A stretch of DNA of 64,000 nucleotides from an uncultured Phascolarctobacterium sp. (GTDB lineage Bacteria > Bacillota > Negativicutes > Acidaminococcales > Acidaminococcaceae), in NCBI RefSeq assembly GCF_900770955.1, contig NZ_CAAGLX010000015.1, positions 1-64,000 of the forward strand, written 5' to 3'. The notes beneath the pieces are model-generated. The model saw only the letters and a list, made by a program, of their open reading frames with translations. It searched no databases and was not told the origin of the DNA. Of this stretch, positions 1 through 8,691 are shown piece by piece (the first letter of the stretch is position 1; each line of letters starts with the position of its first letter). The translations under genes were made by a program, and so were the position numbers.

Positions 1-176
1 TGAAGAACTAATCTAGCTCTTATTATTTAAAAAAGAAGTTATTTGACTTGGTCTTGCGCTTTCGCGCTCGACCCGCACATTCGCTTTTTTCTAGGTTTAT
101 GTTCAGTTTTCAAGGTTCACTCTGTTGCGTTTGTTCGCAACTTTGTTGTTTGTGTTTGTCGCTGTATCCCGGCGAC
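1..176 (-). other. probable 5' leader of an rRNA operon (16S gene beyond left edge)
   Basis: Read on the minus strand, this 176-nt leader carries the words TGAACCTTGAAAACTGAACA (complement of 97-116) and a terminal TTAGTTCTTCA at the window edge. In Firmicutes such sequence commonly precedes 16S or lies in rRNA spacers. No open reading frame here has a convincing ribosome-binding site. The 16S gene itself is not in the window, so the call rests on promoter strength, these words and the lack of coding. Confidence 0.5.
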
Positions 177-182
177 TTGTAT

Positions 183-211
183 ATAATACCACGTGGGCAA
201 GGTAATGTCAA
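183..211 (-). promoter_or_regulatory. strong sigma-A promoter, probably of an rRNA operon
   Basis: On the minus strand TTGACA (206-211) is followed by a 17-bp spacer and TATTAT (183-188), a near-consensus housekeeping promoter. It fires leftward out of the window. No protein gene follows it, and the transcript would contain the words typical of rRNA leaders (next entry). The rRNA assignment is inference. Confidence 0.7.
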
Positions 212-384
212 CACCTTTTTTACAACTTTTTTAAGATTTTTTAGTGAAACACTTGGATTCGTGGGCAAATAAAGTATCATGTATACACGCTTTAAGGCCC
301 CTGAAAAACTTTGAAAATTTCTCAAAAAATCTATTAAAAAACCTCAAAAAGAGCCTCAAAAACGATGTTTTTCGGTAAAAATTT

Positions 385-1269
385 CTATAATCTTTTTTCG
401 AAATTTCCTATCACCGATACATTTTCGTATTCAATAATAAAGATATTAGGGTCGCATTCTTCCAATAAATGACGTAATTTCAGCGACTCGACCTTAGAAA
501 CAACTGTCAGCAGCACATTTGTATCCTCACCGCTATAGGCACCGATACCCTTAATTTTGGTTACGCCACGATGAACAGCTGCGAAAATAACCTCTTCTAC
601 CAAATCTATTTTGGTAATTATAATCATTGTCACCGTAATACTGGGTAAATAAGCCTTATCCAATACAACCGAAGTTATTACGGCAAAGAAAATAGAGTAG
701 ACCGCAGCAGCTACATCATATAATACAATACAGCTACCAAAGACAAAGATATTAATAATATTGAAGACCTTGCCTACACTCATATTGTGATAGCGGTGCA
801 TCAACAGCAGTCCCAGGATGCCCTCACCGCCGCCGCTACCCTTACTCATCAGCGTCATGCCGCAGCCTAAGCCGCACAGGATACCGCCTGCCAGACAGGC
901 TGTAATCGTATCAGGCAGATAATTATATTCCGCAACAGGCACAATGCTCAGCAATATGCTGTAGCTGGTAATACAAACAGCGGATTTTACTAAAAAATCC
1001 TTGCCGAATCTGCGTGTAGCCAGTAGCATCAAAGGAATATTCAGAAGAAAATAGATGCTACCGATATAGCTGTCGGTAACAAAGCTCAATCCTAAGACAT
1101 TGCGCATAAAATATCCCAACATCTGTGCTATCCCTAAAAAGCCTCCATTATAAAGATTACATGGCAAAATGAACATATTAAAGCCGATGGAATATACCAG
1201 CGAGCCGCCTATAATCAGGCTGAGGGACTTTAATGAAAGAAATTGTCTGAGATAGGTAACAGCCTTCAT
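385..1269 (-). CDS. YitT family membrane protein (DUF161 + DUF2179)
   Basis: 294-aa integral membrane protein of the YitT/DUF161 family. Five to six hydrophobic segments fill roughly residues 15-200, including glycine-rich GGFLGIAQMLGY and GGILCGLGCGMTLMSKGSGGG, which are typical of the family. A soluble C-terminal DUF2179 domain covers about residues 210-290 and ends in DPNIFIIEY. Family members are predicted transporters or membrane proteins of unknown substrate. The gene stands alone: rRNA-type leader on one side, divergent small secreted protein on the other. A minus-strand TATAAT (1322-1327) lies 53 bp upstream, but no good -35 is visible. Length is normal for the family. Confidence 0.85.
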   Translation of the reverse strand: MKAVTYLRQFLSLKSLSLIIGGSLVYSIGFNMFILPCNLYNGGFLGIAQMLGYFMRNVLGLSFVTDSYIGSIYFLLNIPLMLLATRRFGKDFLVKSAVCITSYSILLSIVPVAEYNYLPDTITACLAGGILCGLGCGMTLMSKGSGGGEGILGLLLMHRYHNMSVGKVFNIINIFVFGSCIVLYDVAAAVYSIFFAVITSVVLDKAYLPSITVTMIIITKIDLVEEVIFAAVHRGVTKIKGIGAYSGEDTNVLLTVVSKVESLKLRHLLEECDPNIFIIEYENVSVIGNFEKRL

Positions 1270-1531
1270 GCTGCAGCCTCCTTTGCCGACTGACGGGGAA
1301 GGGGGTTGATTAATAACTACTATTATAATAACGTAAAAATTTCTCTTTGCGTAATAACTAAGTAAATAAAGTACTTTTTCCGTATTTATACAAGTAAAAT
1401 GCTACAGTCTTTACAGTTTTTCTGCTTATTTTTTTATGAATCATGCGAAATCGTCATAATTTCGTCATATACTGCCTTTATAATAAAGATAACAAAGGTA
1501 AACAACCACTCTTAGAAAGAAGGTGCCAGAT

Positions 1532-1816
1532 ATGATGACAACATTAACAAAGTATATGAAGAAAAGCACAGCGATTGCTATGGCAGCTATGGTGCTTTCA
1601 CTGCCATTGGCAAGCGTAGCTTCCGCTCACGGCAGGCATGATGCTCCGCCACCGCCACCGCCACCGCGCCACTCCGACAGCTATTATAAGCATCATCACT
1701 ACGATAAATACCATAAGAACGACAATTACGTAACGAAAAAGGACAGCAACAAGAAAGCTACCACCAGCTTTATCATCGGCGCTGTACTTGGTGCGGTAAT
1801 TGCTAAAAATACCTAA
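1532..1816 (+). CDS. small secreted His/Pro/Lys-rich protein
   Basis: 94-aa protein from ATG 1532, preceded by an AGAAAGAAGG ribosome-binding site 8 nt upstream; a GTG at 1523 would lie inside that site. Residues 1-31 form a signal peptide ending around ASVASA. The mature part is tiny and biased: a run of seven prolines, then His/Tyr/Lys repeats (residues about 50-70), then a hydrophobic Gly/Ala C-terminus (SFIIGAVLGAVIAKNT) resembling a glycine zipper that could insert in a membrane. A TATAAT lies at 1479-1484. The His-rich stretch suggests metal binding, but that is inference; I do not recognise a family. Confidence 0.75.
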   Translation: MMTTLTKYMKKSTAIAMAAMVLSLPLASVASAHGRHDAPPPPPPPRHSDSYYKHHHYDKYHKNDNYVTKKDSNKKATTSFIIGAVLGAVIAKNT

Positions 1817-1854
1817 ATTAACATACTCCTTTCATACTCATTACTCATACACAA

Positions 1855-1903
1855 AAAGAGCTGCAGTTTTACACTACGCAGAGTAGTGCAACTGCAGCTC
1901 TTT
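1855..1903. terminator. bidirectional intrinsic terminator
   Basis: A 14-bp stem (1855-1868 with 1890-1903) is extended by an inner CACTAC/GTAGTG pairing, with A-run on the left and T-rich flank on the right. It sits between convergent genes and can serve both. Confidence 0.85.
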
Positions 1904-1946
1904 CAATTTTTACTATATTATATGTAACAGAAGAATCTTCAGCTGA

Positions 1947-2309
1947 TTACATATCACGGCTGGCGATAATATCTACACCAAGGCCGAGAATATCCTTAAC
2001 TACAACGTCACCGGTTTTAATCGGAGCGGTAACCTTTACGCTACGCAGGAAGCGTGCACAATCCATGATGCGTTCCTTCGGCAATACGTTAGCAGATACT
2101 ACGGGCAGCAAAGGCAGCATGCCGCCTTCTACAGCAACGGTAGAGGTCAGCATACGCTTCGGAGCAGTGACTTCATCGTTAGCATATTTAGCGCCACGCG
2201 GGCAGGTGTTGCCGGCAACATTGGTAACTGCACCATTTTCAATGGTAACAGTCATCTCGCAGCCCATAGGGCACATAATGCAGTTCATAACACGAGTTTC
2301 AACAGCCAT
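1947..2309 (-). CDS. DUF1667 protein, small subunit of an FAD oxidoreductase operon
   Basis: 120-aa protein with an N-terminal CIMCPMGCEM motif (cysteines near residues 10, 13 and 17) and a further Cys in NTCPRGAKYA, matching DUF1667 (COG3862). Such proteins accompany GlpA-like and NADH-oxidase-like flavoproteins and probably carry an Fe-S centre; the exact role is not established to my knowledge. It is the last gene of a three-gene minus-strand operon and starts 12 bp after the upstream reductase. Full length for the family. Confidence 0.85.
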   Translation of the reverse strand: MAVETRVMNCIMCPMGCEMTVTIENGAVTNVAGNTCPRGAKYANDEVTAPKRMLTSTVAVEGGMLPLLPVVSANVLPKERIMDCARFLRSVKVTAPIKTGDVVVKDILGLGVDIIASRDM

Positions 2310-2321
2310 TTTATACCCTCC

Positions 2322-3590
2322 TTACAGCACCAGACCTACGGTAACTTCGTCACCGATCTGGGCAAATTTTGCAGCCGGAATTTCTACGGCAATCATTTCA
2401 CTGGGCTTTGCTACGGGCAGAGGACGGCTCAGCAGAACGTTATCACCGCTCTTAACCTCCAGCTTAACTTTGCGGTGCGGTGCAGCAACACGCATGAACA
2501 GCTTAACCTTCTCGTCTGCAGGAATTTCAGCAGGCATGGTCAGCTTCTGCGGTACGCAGGTACGTACGCCGTCAATAGCCTTTACGGTTACGGTACGGTT
2601 TTCGGTTGCCATTTTCTCCTGAGCCTTCAGTGCAGCATATTTACCTGCGATTTCAGCTTCTTCGGATACAAAGTCAACCAAATCATGTACGTGTACTACG
2701 TTGCCGGCAGCAAAGAAACCGTCTAAGCTGGTTTCACGATGCTGGTCAACAACCGGACCGTTGGTCAGCGGGTTCATTTCCAGATCAAGGCCGCGGGACA
2801 GCTCGTTTTCAGGAATCAGACCTACAGACAGCAGTACGGTATCGCACTCGATATCAAATTCGGTACCCGGAATCGGAGTCATACGCTCGTCAACCTTAGC
2901 AACGGTAATACCGGTTACGCGCTCTTCACCATGGATAGCAACGATAGTGTGAGAGAGGTACAGAGGAATATCATAGTCGTTCAGGCATTGAACGATATTA
3001 CGGGTAAGACCGTTGGAAAAGGGGCAGATTTCCAGGCAAGCCTGAACCTTGCAGCCTTCCAGGCTCATACGGCGAGCCATAATCAGACCGATATCGCCGC
3101 TGCCGAGGATAACAATTTTGTGACCCGGCAGATAGCCTTCCATATTAACCATACGCTGAGCAGCGCCGGCAGTGAAAACGCCTGCAGGGCGCTCGCCCGG
3201 AATACGGATAGCGCCACGGGTACGCTCACGGCAGCCCATGGTCAGGATAACAGTTTTGCCTTCCAGCTTCAGTAAGCCTTTTTCCGGATTAACGGCAATA
3301 ACAGTTTTATTGTTTTGTACATCTAATACCATGGTATCAACCAGGGTTTCGATTTCGGGTTTATCAGCAACGAGCTCGATGCAGCGATGTGCATAGCCGG
3401 GGCCGGTCAGCTCTTCCTTGAAGTGATGCAGACCGAAGCCATTGTGAATGCACTGTTGCAGGATACCGCCGAGTTCGCGGTCACGCTCGATAACAACGAT
3501 TTTTTTAGCACCATTCTGCCATGCGCTGTAAGCAGCAGACAGACCGGCAGGGCCACCGCCAACAATAATTACATCATATAATTGGTTCAT
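2322..3590 (-). CDS. NAD(P)/FAD-dependent oxidoreductase
   Basis: 422-aa flavoprotein of the pyridine nucleotide-disulphide oxidoreductase fold (COG0446). The N-terminal GGGPAGLSAAYSAWQ (residues about 11-25) is the FAD Rossmann motif; the second GxGxxG, ILGSGDIGLIMARR near residue 160, binds NAD(P)H; and the GFFAAGNVVHVHD region near 305 contributes the C-terminal FAD site. No CxxxxC redox disulphide is evident. It follows the GlpA-like gene by 2 bp and precedes the DUF1667 gene, so the three products probably form one complex oxidising a hydroxyacid or glycerol-phosphate-like substrate. The substrate cannot be read from sequence. Confidence 0.85.
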   Translation of the reverse strand: MNQLYDVIIVGGGPAGLSAAYSAWQNGAKKIVVIERDRELGGILQQCIHNGFGLHHFKEELTGPGYAHRCIELVADKPEIETLVDTMVLDVQNNKTVIAVNPEKGLLKLEGKTVILTMGCRERTRGAIRIPGERPAGVFTAGAAQRMVNMEGYLPGHKIVILGSGDIGLIMARRMSLEGCKVQACLEICPFSNGLTRNIVQCLNDYDIPLYLSHTIVAIHGEERVTGITVAKVDERMTPIPGTEFDIECDTVLLSVGLIPENELSRGLDLEMNPLTNGPVVDQHRETSLDGFFAAGNVVHVHDLVDFVSEEAEIAGKYAALKAQEKMATENRTVTVKAIDGVRTCVPQKLTMPAEIPADEKVKLFMRVAAPHRKVKLEVKSGDNVLLSRPLPVAKPSEMIAVEIPAAKFAQIGDEVTVGLVL

Positions 3591-3592
3591 TA

Positions 3593-5056
3593 TTATTCCT
3601 CCCCGCCATCTGCAGAATATTTTTCGTAGAACATATTGGAATCAGTACGTTCTTTTAATACTTCAGGAACAGAAATGTTCAGCTCGCGTGCCAGAATCTG
3701 GGTAACACGCGGACCGCAGAAGCCACCCTGGCAACGGCCCATGCCTGCACGAGTACGGCGTTTTACACCGTCAACAGTGCGTGCGCCTACAGGAGAATTG
3801 ATTGCTTCTACAATTTCGCCCTCGGTAACAGTTTCGCAACGGCAGATTACGCGGCCGTACAGATTGTCTTCGGCAATCTTAGCAGCCTTTTCATCAGCAG
3901 TCATATAGTTGAATGCTTTATGCTTCGGCAGAGCAGCCTTGAAGTCAGCCTTCTTGGCAGCGCCGCTTACACGGGCAATTTCGTTGGCAATCAGCTCACC
4001 TACAGCAGGAGCTGCGGTCAAACCGGGAGATTGCATGCCGGCAGCATTGTACAGGCCTTCAACCTTTTCGGAAGGACCGAGTACGAAGTCACCGGTGCTG
4101 GAAACAGCACGCAGGCCGGCAAATTCGGTAATAGCTGCGCCCATCGGCAGGTTCGGAATCAGCTTCTTGGCAGAAGCAATGATTTCATTCATACCGGCAG
4201 TGGTAACAGCCTTATCTTCTTTGGAATCCTGCTCGTTAGCGTTAGGACCGATGAAGGTGTTGCCGTGAGTAGTAGTGCAAACCAGAATACCTTTGGATTT
4301 TTTGGTTGGAGTGGGGAATACCACGCCGTAAACCAGGCTGCTGCAGGCAGTCTTATCAAACAGAATATATTCGCCCTTACGCGGAGTGATGGTAAAGGTA
4401 TCATCACCGGCCAGCTTAGCGATTTCGTCAGCATAAACACCGGCAGCATTAACCACATATTTAGCAGCAATAGTGCCTTTATTGGTTTCTACACCGGTAA
4501 TTTTGCCGTCTTCCTTAACGAAGCCCAGTACCTTGCAGTCGCGGATAACTTCTGCACCGTTTTGTACAGCGCATTGAGCGAAAGCAATAGCAGCACCGAA
4601 CGGCCAGCATACGCCGGCACTCGGAGCCCACAGAGCACCCTTGACAGTGGTCAGGTTAGGCTCCTGCTCAAGAACTTCTTCTTTAGACAGGATTTGCAGG
4701 CCTTCAACGCCGTTCTTTTTACCGCGTTGCAGCAGCTCCTGCAGAGTCTGCATTTCCTCGTCGGTGGTTGCAGCAACCAGGGAACCGGTCCATTTAATAT
4801 CCAGATCCAGTTCGTTTTGCAGCTCGTGGTACAGAGCGTTGCCACGAACGTTGGTAATAGCTTTGAGACTGCCGTTAGGAGCGTCAAAGCCAGCATGAAG
4901 AATTGCACTGTTAGCTTTAGTAGTGCCGATAGCGATGTCCGGCTCTTTTTCCAGCAGAACGCATTTCAGGTCATACTTGGAAAGCTCGCGCAATACAGCA
5001 GTACCTACAATGCCGCCACCAATAACGACTACATCAGCAGATTTTACAAATTCCAT
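3593..5056 (-). CDS. GlpA-like FAD oxidoreductase with C-terminal BFD-type [2Fe-2S] domain
   Basis: 487-aa flavoprotein of the COG0579/GlpA type. The start is ATG 5056, giving MEFVKSADVVVIGGG, with GGAAG 7-8 nt upstream; a longer open frame reaching 5185 encodes an unrelated Phe-rich stretch without a ribosome-binding site and was not used. The dinucleotide-binding VIGGGIVGTAV lies at residues about 10-20, the DAO domain spans about 5-370, and a cysteine set (CRCETVTEGE and CQGGFCGP) near residues 410-465 marks a BFD-like iron-sulphur domain. First gene of the operon with the reductase and DUF1667 gene. In relatives such trios oxidise glycerol-3-phosphate or 2-hydroxyacids; no glpK or glpF is nearby. 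Confidence 0.85.
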   Translation of the reverse strand: MEFVKSADVVVIGGGIVGTAVLRELSKYDLKCVLLEKEPDIAIGTTKANSAILHAGFDAPNGSLKAITNVRGNALYHELQNELDLDIKWTGSLVAATTDEEMQTLQELLQRGKKNGVEGLQILSKEEVLEQEPNLTTVKGALWAPSAGVCWPFGAAIAFAQCAVQNGAEVIRDCKVLGFVKEDGKITGVETNKGTIAAKYVVNAAGVYADEIAKLAGDDTFTITPRKGEYILFDKTACSSLVYGVVFPTPTKKSKGILVCTTTHGNTFIGPNANEQDSKEDKAVTTAGMNEIIASAKKLIPNLPMGAAITEFAGLRAVSSTGDFVLGPSEKVEGLYNAAGMQSPGLTAAPAVGELIANEIARVSGAAKKADFKAALPKHKAFNYMTADEKAAKIAEDNLYGRVICRCETVTEGEIVEAINSPVGARTVDGVKRRTRAGMGRCQGGFCGPRVTQILARELNISVPEVLKERTDSNMFYEKYSADGGEE

Positions 5057-5208
5057 TCCGTCACTTCCTTGCTGAATTTTCTCATAAAAATACAAGATAA
5101 TTCTATCACATATGTTACAAAAAAAAAAGAGTTTAAGGAAAATAAAAATAAAAAAACGGCCAGTATGGGGCAATTCCAGTCCCACTACATTCTATTGATC
5201 CGTTTTCT

Positions 5209-5432
5209 TCATTCTATCCTAACTCCTTCACGTAATTCAAAAGCATCTACTTTTTTTCTGTTAGCTCTCTCAGTTCTTCTACAAAAGCAAGAACATCAAG
5301 TGCGCTAAAAGACTTGCCATCAACAATAATTATATCTATCTCAGATTCTTCAGTGGCTTCACCACGAGCATAGGAAGCAAAAAGAATTGTATATTCTGCT
5401 TTATATTTTTTACTAACTTGCTGACAAATGCC
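5209..5432 (-). pseudogene. remnant of a MNT-type nucleotidyltransferase
   Basis: A minus-strand frame open from 5432 encodes KKYKAEYTILFASYARGEA followed by TEESEIDIIIV, which is the minimal nucleotidyltransferase signature (LFGSYARG...SDIDLLV). The frame has no start codon with a ribosome-binding site. It hits a stop at the 7-base A-run (5251-5257), and a 1-nt shift restores VDAFELREGVRIE up to a stop at 5209-5211. It overlaps the 3' end of the RelB-like gene in another frame. It is best read as a decayed NTase of a HEPN/MNT-like toxin-antitoxin pair. Confidence 0.7.
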
Positions 5433-5620
5433 TTAATCTCATCAATCATAAGAGTATTGTCTTCTTTAGTTAATTTAGGATTTTTATATTCGCTAATTGC
5501 TCTTTGAGCAAGTAAATTAACAGCTTCCGTCATAGATAATCCCATATCTGCACAAAATTTCTTAAATTGTCTTTTTAATTCTGGTTTCATGCGTACATTT
5601 ACACTTACATCAACTTCCAT
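5336..5620 (-). CDS. RelB/DinJ-type antitoxin, C-terminus running into NTase remnant
   Basis: 94-aa ribbon-helix-helix protein. Residues 5-45 (VSVNVRMKPELKRQFKKFC and GLSMTEAVNLLAQRAI) match RelB/DinJ antitoxins, which bind their own promoter and a RelE/YafQ-type RNase toxin. No toxin follows. The last 30 codons are out of frame with, and overlap, a nucleotidyltransferase remnant, so the normal C-terminus appears lost. It is probably a relic; antitoxin activity cannot be assumed. The surrounding DNA is much more AT-rich than the operon to its left. Confidence 0.65.
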   Translation of the reverse strand: MEVDVSVNVRMKPELKRQFKKFCADMGLSMTEAVNLLAQRAISEYKNPKLTKEDNTLMIDEIKAFVSKLVKNIKQNIQFFLLPMLVVKPLKNLR

Positions 5621-5806
5621 ATATTTATTTCTTATTGATATTTTTGCTAAATTTATTGTTTATATATTATAAAAGAGATGATATGTATATTAATTAAAAA
5701 TATTTTGTTTTTTGTGTTATCGCATATCCAATATTTAGCAATATATTTAAAGTTGTAAATTTAAACTAAATGTGCATATTCTAAAAATTAGTATTAAATC
5801 AAAACA

Positions 5807-6337
5807 TTATTTCTTGGGAGAAAGCAATATTTTTCTTATATATTCAACAAATGTACATGCTGAATTGTATTCATTATATATTTCATCGACGGTTATATTT
5901 ATATTATATTCAGAAAAATTTTCATGTACTAACAAATTTCTTCTTTTCCCTAAATCCATGAAATTACCTTCCGCTTTTTTTAATTCAATATTATTATCAA
6001 TTTCCTTTCTAACTTTATTTTTTGTTTCTTCTCCATACAATTTCCAAAATACATTACTATTATTAGCCTTCCAGTCAAACAACGTATGGTATTGACGTTC
6101 TATAACTTTTGACTTTATTAATTGCACAATTCGCTCATCTCCACTAGAAACATATGACGAATAATCCAATATAATCTTAGAAATCTGTGATTCAAACAAA
6201 CTAGCAGCAGACAATAATAAAATCTTTTTATAATGTTCCTGTACATCCATAGCAAAACTTACTTCTTTATTTTGCATAAGATAGTCATATAATTCTCTTA
6301 TTTCTCTATATTGCCCATCAATGCATTCATTTTTCAT
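5807..6337 (-). CDS. HEPN-domain protein (MAE_28990-type putative RNase)
   Basis: 176-aa, mostly helical protein. Residues about 30-60 form the first conserved helices (KILLLSAASLFESQISKII), and GKRRNLLVHENF near residues 130-141 carries the Rx4-6H motif that defines the catalytic HEPN RNase site. This resembles the MAE_28990/MAE_18760 HEPN family, whose members occur with DUF262 proteins. It begins 21 bp after the DUF262 gene, with GAGGT upstream of ATG 6337. HEPN proteins in defence loci usually cleave RNA and arrest growth on infection. That role here is inference from motif and neighbours. Confidence 0.75.
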   Translation of the reverse strand: MKNECIDGQYREIRELYDYLMQNKEVSFAMDVQEHYKKILLLSAASLFESQISKIILDYSSYVSSGDERIVQLIKSKVIERQYHTLFDWKANNSNVFWKLYGEETKNKVRKEIDNNIELKKAEGNFMDLGKRRNLLVHENFSEYNINITVDEIYNEYNSACTFVEYIRKILLSPKK

Positions 6338-6358
6338 GTCAATACCTCATTCACGAGA

Positions 6359-7501
6359 CTACTTTGTTTCAAACAAATATTTTTCTGCTAAATCTAACCG
6401 AGATTTAACACTATCAACATGGGAAGTGCTATGTGTAATAGCTTCTTTAAATTGGGAATCCCTTCTTAACCTGTCAAATGCACTTTGTGTAATTTTAATT
6501 TTTTCTATATTACTATCTATTTTTTTCGATACTACAGTAAATACACTATCAAATAAAGATACGTTAAAACTTCCATTATTATTTAAAAAACTTTTCGGAT
6601 TAATATCACTACATGCTTCTATAAATTTATAAAAAACATTTTCAAACATTTTTATCTCTTTATCCTTGAATAGCATAGCATTCCTAGAAAATTTATTCAA
6701 AAATTTAATCATCGACCCACTATAATCGCCAGAGTCATAATAAAATGCAAATGATCTCAAAAGAATTTCAACATCTCTAAATTTATCATCTTCCTCAACC
6801 TTTCCTATAAGCTTTCTCCACTCATTAGTTGTATTTAGCTTATATATCAACTTATAGAATTTAGACTCATATATACATCCCCTTATTTCTTGAGGAGATA
6901 AATTAATCCCTCCTGTATTTAATCTATTAAAAATTTCATACATAGCGCCATTATCCTCTGGTTTATTTTGCCTAATAGCCATACATCTTATAGGCATCAA
7001 ATCAAGTGAGTTCTTTTTGTCCGCATCTAATGTATTATACATTTGGTTATTCAACGGATGATTTTCTCCAGTTTCTAATTTAGTGAATTGTAACTTAAAG
7101 TCTTGAAAAAATTGATTATCATTTAAAATTTCTTCCGTAAATTTACCTTCTTTTTCAAATTCTTTTCTCAAAAAAGCTCGTTTACCAGATTTTGGAAACC
7201 GTTGTTTTATAAAAAAATAAATTGTTAATAATCTTTGCTGTCCATCAATAATACTATAACGATTTCTTTCTAGCTGATATAAAAAAATTTGGGGCACAGG
7301 TAAGCCTAATATTAATGACTCAATAAATCTTGAGGCCCTCTTTTTATCCCATACATAATTTCTTTGAAATGCAGGCATTGATATTATATTGGATTCAATA
7401 AGAGAATTAATTGTTAATACATTGAAATCATTAGGAATAATACTAATGTCGTAAGATACTACTGAACTATCATCATTTTGCATATCATAATATTCACTCA
7501 T
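6359..7501 (-). CDS. DUF262 (ParB-like/GmrSD-N) domain protein
   Basis: 380-aa protein. Residues about 25-110 show the DUF262 core: FQRNYVWDKK, the helix FIESLILGLPVPQIFLY and the signature IDGQQRLLTIYFF. Residues about 185-210 contain YEIFNRLNTGGINLSPQEIR, also diagnostic. The C-terminal half is helical and no DUF1524 HNH motif is visible, unlike GmrSD or BrxU nucleases. DUF262 is a ParB/Srx-like NTP-binding or nuclease fold common in modification-dependent restriction. The start overlaps the preceding methyltransferase by 8 bp, implying translational coupling, and a HEPN gene follows. A sensor or nuclease role is inferred. Confidence 0.85.
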   Translation of the reverse strand: MSEYYDMQNDDSSVVSYDISIIPNDFNVLTINSLIESNIISMPAFQRNYVWDKKRASRFIESLILGLPVPQIFLYQLERNRYSIIDGQQRLLTIYFFIKQRFPKSGKRAFLRKEFEKEGKFTEEILNDNQFFQDFKLQFTKLETGENHPLNNQMYNTLDADKKNSLDLMPIRCMAIRQNKPEDNGAMYEIFNRLNTGGINLSPQEIRGCIYESKFYKLIYKLNTTNEWRKLIGKVEEDDKFRDVEILLRSFAFYYDSGDYSGSMIKFLNKFSRNAMLFKDKEIKMFENVFYKFIEACSDINPKSFLNNNGSFNVSLFDSVFTVVSKKIDSNIEKIKITQSAFDRLRRDSQFKEAITHSTSHVDSVKSRLDLAEKYLFETK

Positions 7502-8591
7502 GTTTATTCGTCCTTTCGTATTTTAATATATAGCTTAATATATCAAAAGCTATACCTTTTGCAAGTAAAAAAGGAACTCCATTTCCTACCATTTTGAATT
7601 TATCTGATAGTGAAATATCTGTTTTTACTACAAATTTCTTATTTACTGATTGAATAGCTAATGCTTCAGCAACACTAATTCTTCGAGGCAAATATGGATG
7701 AAGGTGTACTTCATTATGTCCGTATGCAGCAGTTGGTGAGAACCTCCATCTATGTAATCTTTTAAATGACTTTCCTCTTAAATCACCTTCTTTAATTTCA
7801 TAAAATTTTTCTTTTGTTCTTACACCGAAAACATCTTTATTGTTTATATGTTTTTGTACATCATTTTTATTAAACCAATATTCAATCGTTAATTCTCGTA
7901 TAATATTCGATGGAGCTATTGATTTACTATTAATTTTAAACGGTGTCATAGTAGGCCAAGATACTTTTTTTATATTTTCTAACTTATATTTTTTATGTAC
8001 TCCTAATTGAAAATCAATTTTTTTACCAAAAGTTTTTCTTTTAAAACCAACCAATATAAGTCTATCTCTATTTTGCGGAACACCATATTCCAAAGCATTT
8101 TCTATAGAATCAAATAATGAATATCCATTGCGATACAATTTTCTCTTCATTTTATCATAAAAATCTCTATGTTTCTGAGTACGATACAAACCCTTAACAT
8201 TTTCAAACACAAAAAAATCAGGTTGCCTTTTTACAATTAAACTTACATAAACAGAAGTTAACTGTCCATTTTTTCCATCTTTCCCTCGATTTTTTCCAGC
8301 TATAGAAAAATCAGGGCAAGGCGGTCCACCAATAAATCCTACTAACTTATCCTGCCGCTGATTATACTCAGGAAATGTTTTCTCCCACTCATCATCAGAT
8401 AAATATTTCTTAACATCACAAGAGCTATATCCATAAGCAGGAATATGTTTGCTATTTCTTCTAGCATATTGATACGCTTCTAAAAAAGTCTGGTTATATT
8501 CATTTACAAATACAATATTAAATCCAGCTTTTTCAAAGCCTAAATCTAGTAATCCTAATCCAGAGAAAAATGAATATACCTCTAATTCCAA
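7494..8591 (-). CDS. DNA (cytosine-5-)methyltransferase, second of two in the island
   Basis: 365-aa C5 methyltransferase. Motif I is FFSGLGLLDLGFEKAG (residues about 7-22). Motif IV is GGPPCPDFS with the catalytic Pro-Cys, reading PD where PQ is usual. Motif VI is ENVKGL, VIII is QNRDRLILVGF, and IX-X are RISVAEALAIQ and MVGNGVPFLLAKGIA, so it should be active. The start is TTG 8591 with AGGAG 9 nt upstream. The target region between VIII and IX differs from the EcoRII-type enzyme nearby, so another recognition sequence is expected. No dedicated type II endonuclease accompanies it; DUF262 and HEPN genes follow. A TATAAT at 8630-8635 (minus) could give it its own promoter. Confidence 0.9.
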   Translation of the reverse strand: MELEVYSFFSGLGLLDLGFEKAGFNIVFVNEYNQTFLEAYQYARRNSKHIPAYGYSSCDVKKYLSDDEWEKTFPEYNQRQDKLVGFIGGPPCPDFSIAGKNRGKDGKNGQLTSVYVSLIVKRQPDFFVFENVKGLYRTQKHRDFYDKMKRKLYRNGYSLFDSIENALEYGVPQNRDRLILVGFKRKTFGKKIDFQLGVHKKYKLENIKKVSWPTMTPFKINSKSIAPSNIIRELTIEYWFNKNDVQKHINNKDVFGVRTKEKFYEIKEGDLRGKSFKRLHRWRFSPTAAYGHNEVHLHPYLPRRISVAEALAIQSVNKKFVVKTDISLSDKFKMVGNGVPFLLAKGIAFDILSYILKYERTNKHE

Positions 8592-8691
8592 CTCACTAAG
8601 CTCCTAACGATAGTATAAAATAGGGTTAAATTATATTCTTCCACCCCCAGTTTACCTAAATTTTATCATAGTTCCTTCAAAAAATATACTT

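Noticed and set aside
181..200. CACGTG-containing word near the rRNA-type promoter as a second parS
   Set aside because: Only the central six bases match; the flanking arms TGTTT/AAACA are missing.
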